DNA of 7,226 nt from Bacteroidia bacterium (lineage in GTDB: Bacteria > Bacteroidota > Bacteroidia > Flavobacteriales > Flavobacteriaceae): assembly GCA_030429325.1 (NCBI GenBank), contig JAUICT010000095.1, forward strand, positions 1-7,226, read 5' to 3'. The position numbers and the translations under genes were made by a program. Each line of letters opens with the position of its first letter. Position 1 is the stretch's first letter. Below the pieces are notes generated by a model. It was given only the letters and a program-made list of their open reading frames with translations. It ran no database searches and had not been told where the DNA came from. This document shows positions 5,939 through 7,226 of this stretch, piece after piece.

Positions 5939-5967
5939 GAGATTTCTCACATTCATTCGAAATGACA
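5939..5967 (+). repeat. Short intergenic repeat, copy 3
   Basis: Reads GAGATTTCTCACATT then CATTCGAAATGACA. It is the third copy of the repeat at 4437-4463 and 5866-5895, 43 bp after copy 2. Its first ten bases (GAGATTTCTC) are nearly self-complementary. The 193-bp gap between the lipoprotein gene and the synthetase otherwise contains only the terminator and AT-rich sequence. Confidence 0.6.
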
Positions 5968-6000
5968 GTGAATCAGTAATTATTGCCCATTGCTGATTTG

Positions 6001-7226
6001 TCAATGCCCATATATGTCATTGTAGAGGTCCAGATATTTCTCCTTTACAATTTTTCTACGCAGTTTCATGGTAGGGGTAAGGTGGCCACTGTCCACACTC
6101 CACACATCTGGGGTCAAACGGAACTGTTTTACCTTTTCCCACTTGGCAAAATCTTCGTTGGCCAGATCCACTTCTTCTTGGATACGGGCAATAACCTTGT
6201 CATTAAGGACAATATCCGAGTTTTCCCCTACTGTTACCTTATGGCGTTTGGCCCATTCATGCAAAAATTCAAAATTGGGTTGTATCAGGGCTGCAGGCAT
6301 TTTTTCGCCTTCACCTACCACCATGATTTGTTCTATGAAACGGGATTGTTTAAAGCGATTTTCCAACAACTGGGGCGCTACATATTTTCCGCCAGAGGTT
6401 TTAAAGATTTCTTTTTTACGGTCGGTGATGCGCAAAAAGCCATCGGAATCCAATTCGCCAATATCCCCCGTATGAAAATACCCATCGGTCATCACTTCTG
6501 CCGTTTTTTCTGAATCCTTATAGTAGCCCATCATTACATTGGGGCCTTTGCAGAGAATTTCACCATCCTCGGCAATCTTCACTTCAACCCCATCTATGAT
6601 TCGGCCAACTGTACCTATTTTCCAGCCTTTGTTCCGCTGATCGTTTACCGCAATCACGGGAGAGGTTTCCGTAAGGCCATAGCCTTCCATGACCGGCATA
6701 CCTGCGGCCGCAAATATGCGAGCCAACCGGGGCTGTAAAGCCGCACTCCCAGATACCATGACCGAAAGGTTTCCACCTAGACCTTCTTGCCATTTACTAA
6801 AGATCAGTTTTCGGGCAAGGCCCAATTGTTTCTCGTACCACCATCCGTTTTTACCGTAGGGTTCATATTTTAGCCCTAGTTCCACGGCCCAGAAAAATAA
6901 TTTCTTTTTCACTCCAGTAAGTAAGGTTCCTTTGGCAATAATGGCATCATAAACCTTTTCCAACAATCGAGGCACCACAGTCATTACATTGGGCTTTACC
7001 TCCTTGACGTTATCGCTGATTTTGTCCAACCCTTCGGCAAAATGGATTTCAATCCCGCAATATTGGTAGAGATATAGAATCATCCGTTCAAAAATGTGAC
7101 AAACTGGTAGAAAACTCAGGGCGCTGCCACCGGTTTCAAAAGGTACCCTTGTCTCGCTGGAAACCACATTGGATACAATATTGTTATGGGAGAGCATAAC
7201 TCCTTTAGGTCTTCCCGTTGTACCCG
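6001..7226 (-). CDS. Long-chain acyl-CoA synthetase (AMP-forming), C-terminal two thirds; 5' end off window
   Basis: ATP-dependent long-chain fatty acid-CoA ligase (ANL superfamily, FAA1-like), which activates fatty acids for beta-oxidation or lipid synthesis. The frame is open to the right edge, where the codons before Met at 7197 read G-T-T-G-R-P-K-G-V, the phosphate-binding P-loop-like motif; that Met is internal, not the start. Numbering from it: YGLTE at 173-177 (adenylate binding), FHTGD with Asp245 (ribose contact), ITDRKKE with Arg260 at the hinge, GGKYVAPQ at 269-276 (long-chain-type signature), and the C-terminal GHLTPTMKLRRK with candidate catalytic Lys378. About 407 residues are present of a usual 590-600, so roughly 185 N-terminal residues are missing. 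No lesion is seen. It is convergent with the lipoprotein gene and is a separate transcription unit from the fad operon, though in the same pathway. I give no symbol because the family is not orthologous to E. coli FadD in detail. Confidence 0.93.
   Translation of the reverse strand, partial: GTTGRPKGVMLSHNNIVSNVVSSETRVPFETGGSALSFLPVCHIFERMILYLYQYCGIEIHFAEGLDKISDNVKEVKPNVMTVVPRLLEKVYDAIIAKGTLLTGVKKKLFFWAVELGLKYEPYGKNGWWYEKQLGLARKLIFSKWQEGLGGNLSVMVSGSAALQPRLARIFAAAGMPVMEGYGLTETSPVIAVNDQRNKGWKIGTVGRIIDGVEVKIAEDGEILCKGPNVMMGYYKDSEKTAEVMTDGYFHTGDIGELDSDGFLRITDRKKEIFKTSGGKYVAPQLLENRFKQSRFIEQIMVVGEGEKMPAALIQPNFEFLHEWAKRHKVTVGENSDIVLNDKVIARIQEEVDLANEDFAKWEKVKQFRLTPDVWSVDSGHLTPTMKLRRKIVKEKYLDLYNDIYGH

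Noticed and set aside
5983..6513. A 176-codon plus-strand frame opposite the 3' end of the acyl-CoA synthetase
   Set aside because: Its conceptual protein is low in recognisable motifs, and the minus-strand frame is a clear enzyme through its last codon.

Overview
The window looks like chromosomal DNA from a marine-type member of the Flavobacteriaceae (Bacteroidota). Several signs agree: promoter boxes of the form TAnnTTTG, A-rich leaders without a Shine-Dalgarno site, a lipoprotein whose Cys is followed by G-K-D-D (the Bacteroidota surface-export signal), BspA-like repeats, an S23-type four-helix-bundle gene remnant, and intergenic repeats of types common in this family. Genus assignment is not possible from this alone.

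Layout. Bases 1-141 (minus strand, running off the left edge) hold a broken gene for a four-helix-bundle (23S rRNA intervening-sequence-type) protein with an in-frame TGA. Bases 179-4312 (minus strand) form a compact fatty-acid beta-oxidation operon, read right to left: a MarR-family regulator, a FadN-type bifunctional 3-hydroxyacyl-CoA dehydrogenase/enoyl-CoA hydratase (15 bp downstream), and the thiolase FadA. A 51-bp inverted-repeat element fills most of the gap between the last two. Upstream of the regulator lie two TAnnTTTG boxes, one of which overlaps a perfect 28-bp palindrome, the likely operator.

Bases 4605-5807 (plus strand) encode a 400-residue surface lipoprotein: signal peptide, export signal, cadherin-like domain, PKD-like domain, then three exact 25-residue BspA/DUF285 repeats and a C-terminal cap. 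It is followed by a strong terminator (5828-5858). Three copies of a roughly 29-bp GAnATTTCTC...GAAATGACA-type repeat lie around this gene, one upstream and two downstream. Bases 6001-7226 (minus strand, running off the right edge) hold the C-terminal two thirds of a long-chain acyl-CoA synthetase.

How the genes fit together. The synthetase activates long-chain fatty acids to acyl-CoA. FadN hydrates the enoyl-CoA and oxidises the 3-hydroxyacyl-CoA. FadA cleaves the ketoacyl-CoA to acetyl-CoA. The acyl-CoA dehydrogenase step is not in the window. The MarR protein probably senses an acyl-CoA or fatty acid and controls its own operon. The lipoprotein has no evident link to fatty acids and looks like a cargo gene set between two lipid-metabolism loci. 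No CRISPR, rRNA, tRNA, transposase or phage gene was seen. I found no convincing previously undescribed multi-gene system; the best leads are the operator palindrome and the link between the four-helix-bundle pseudogene and the repeat elements.
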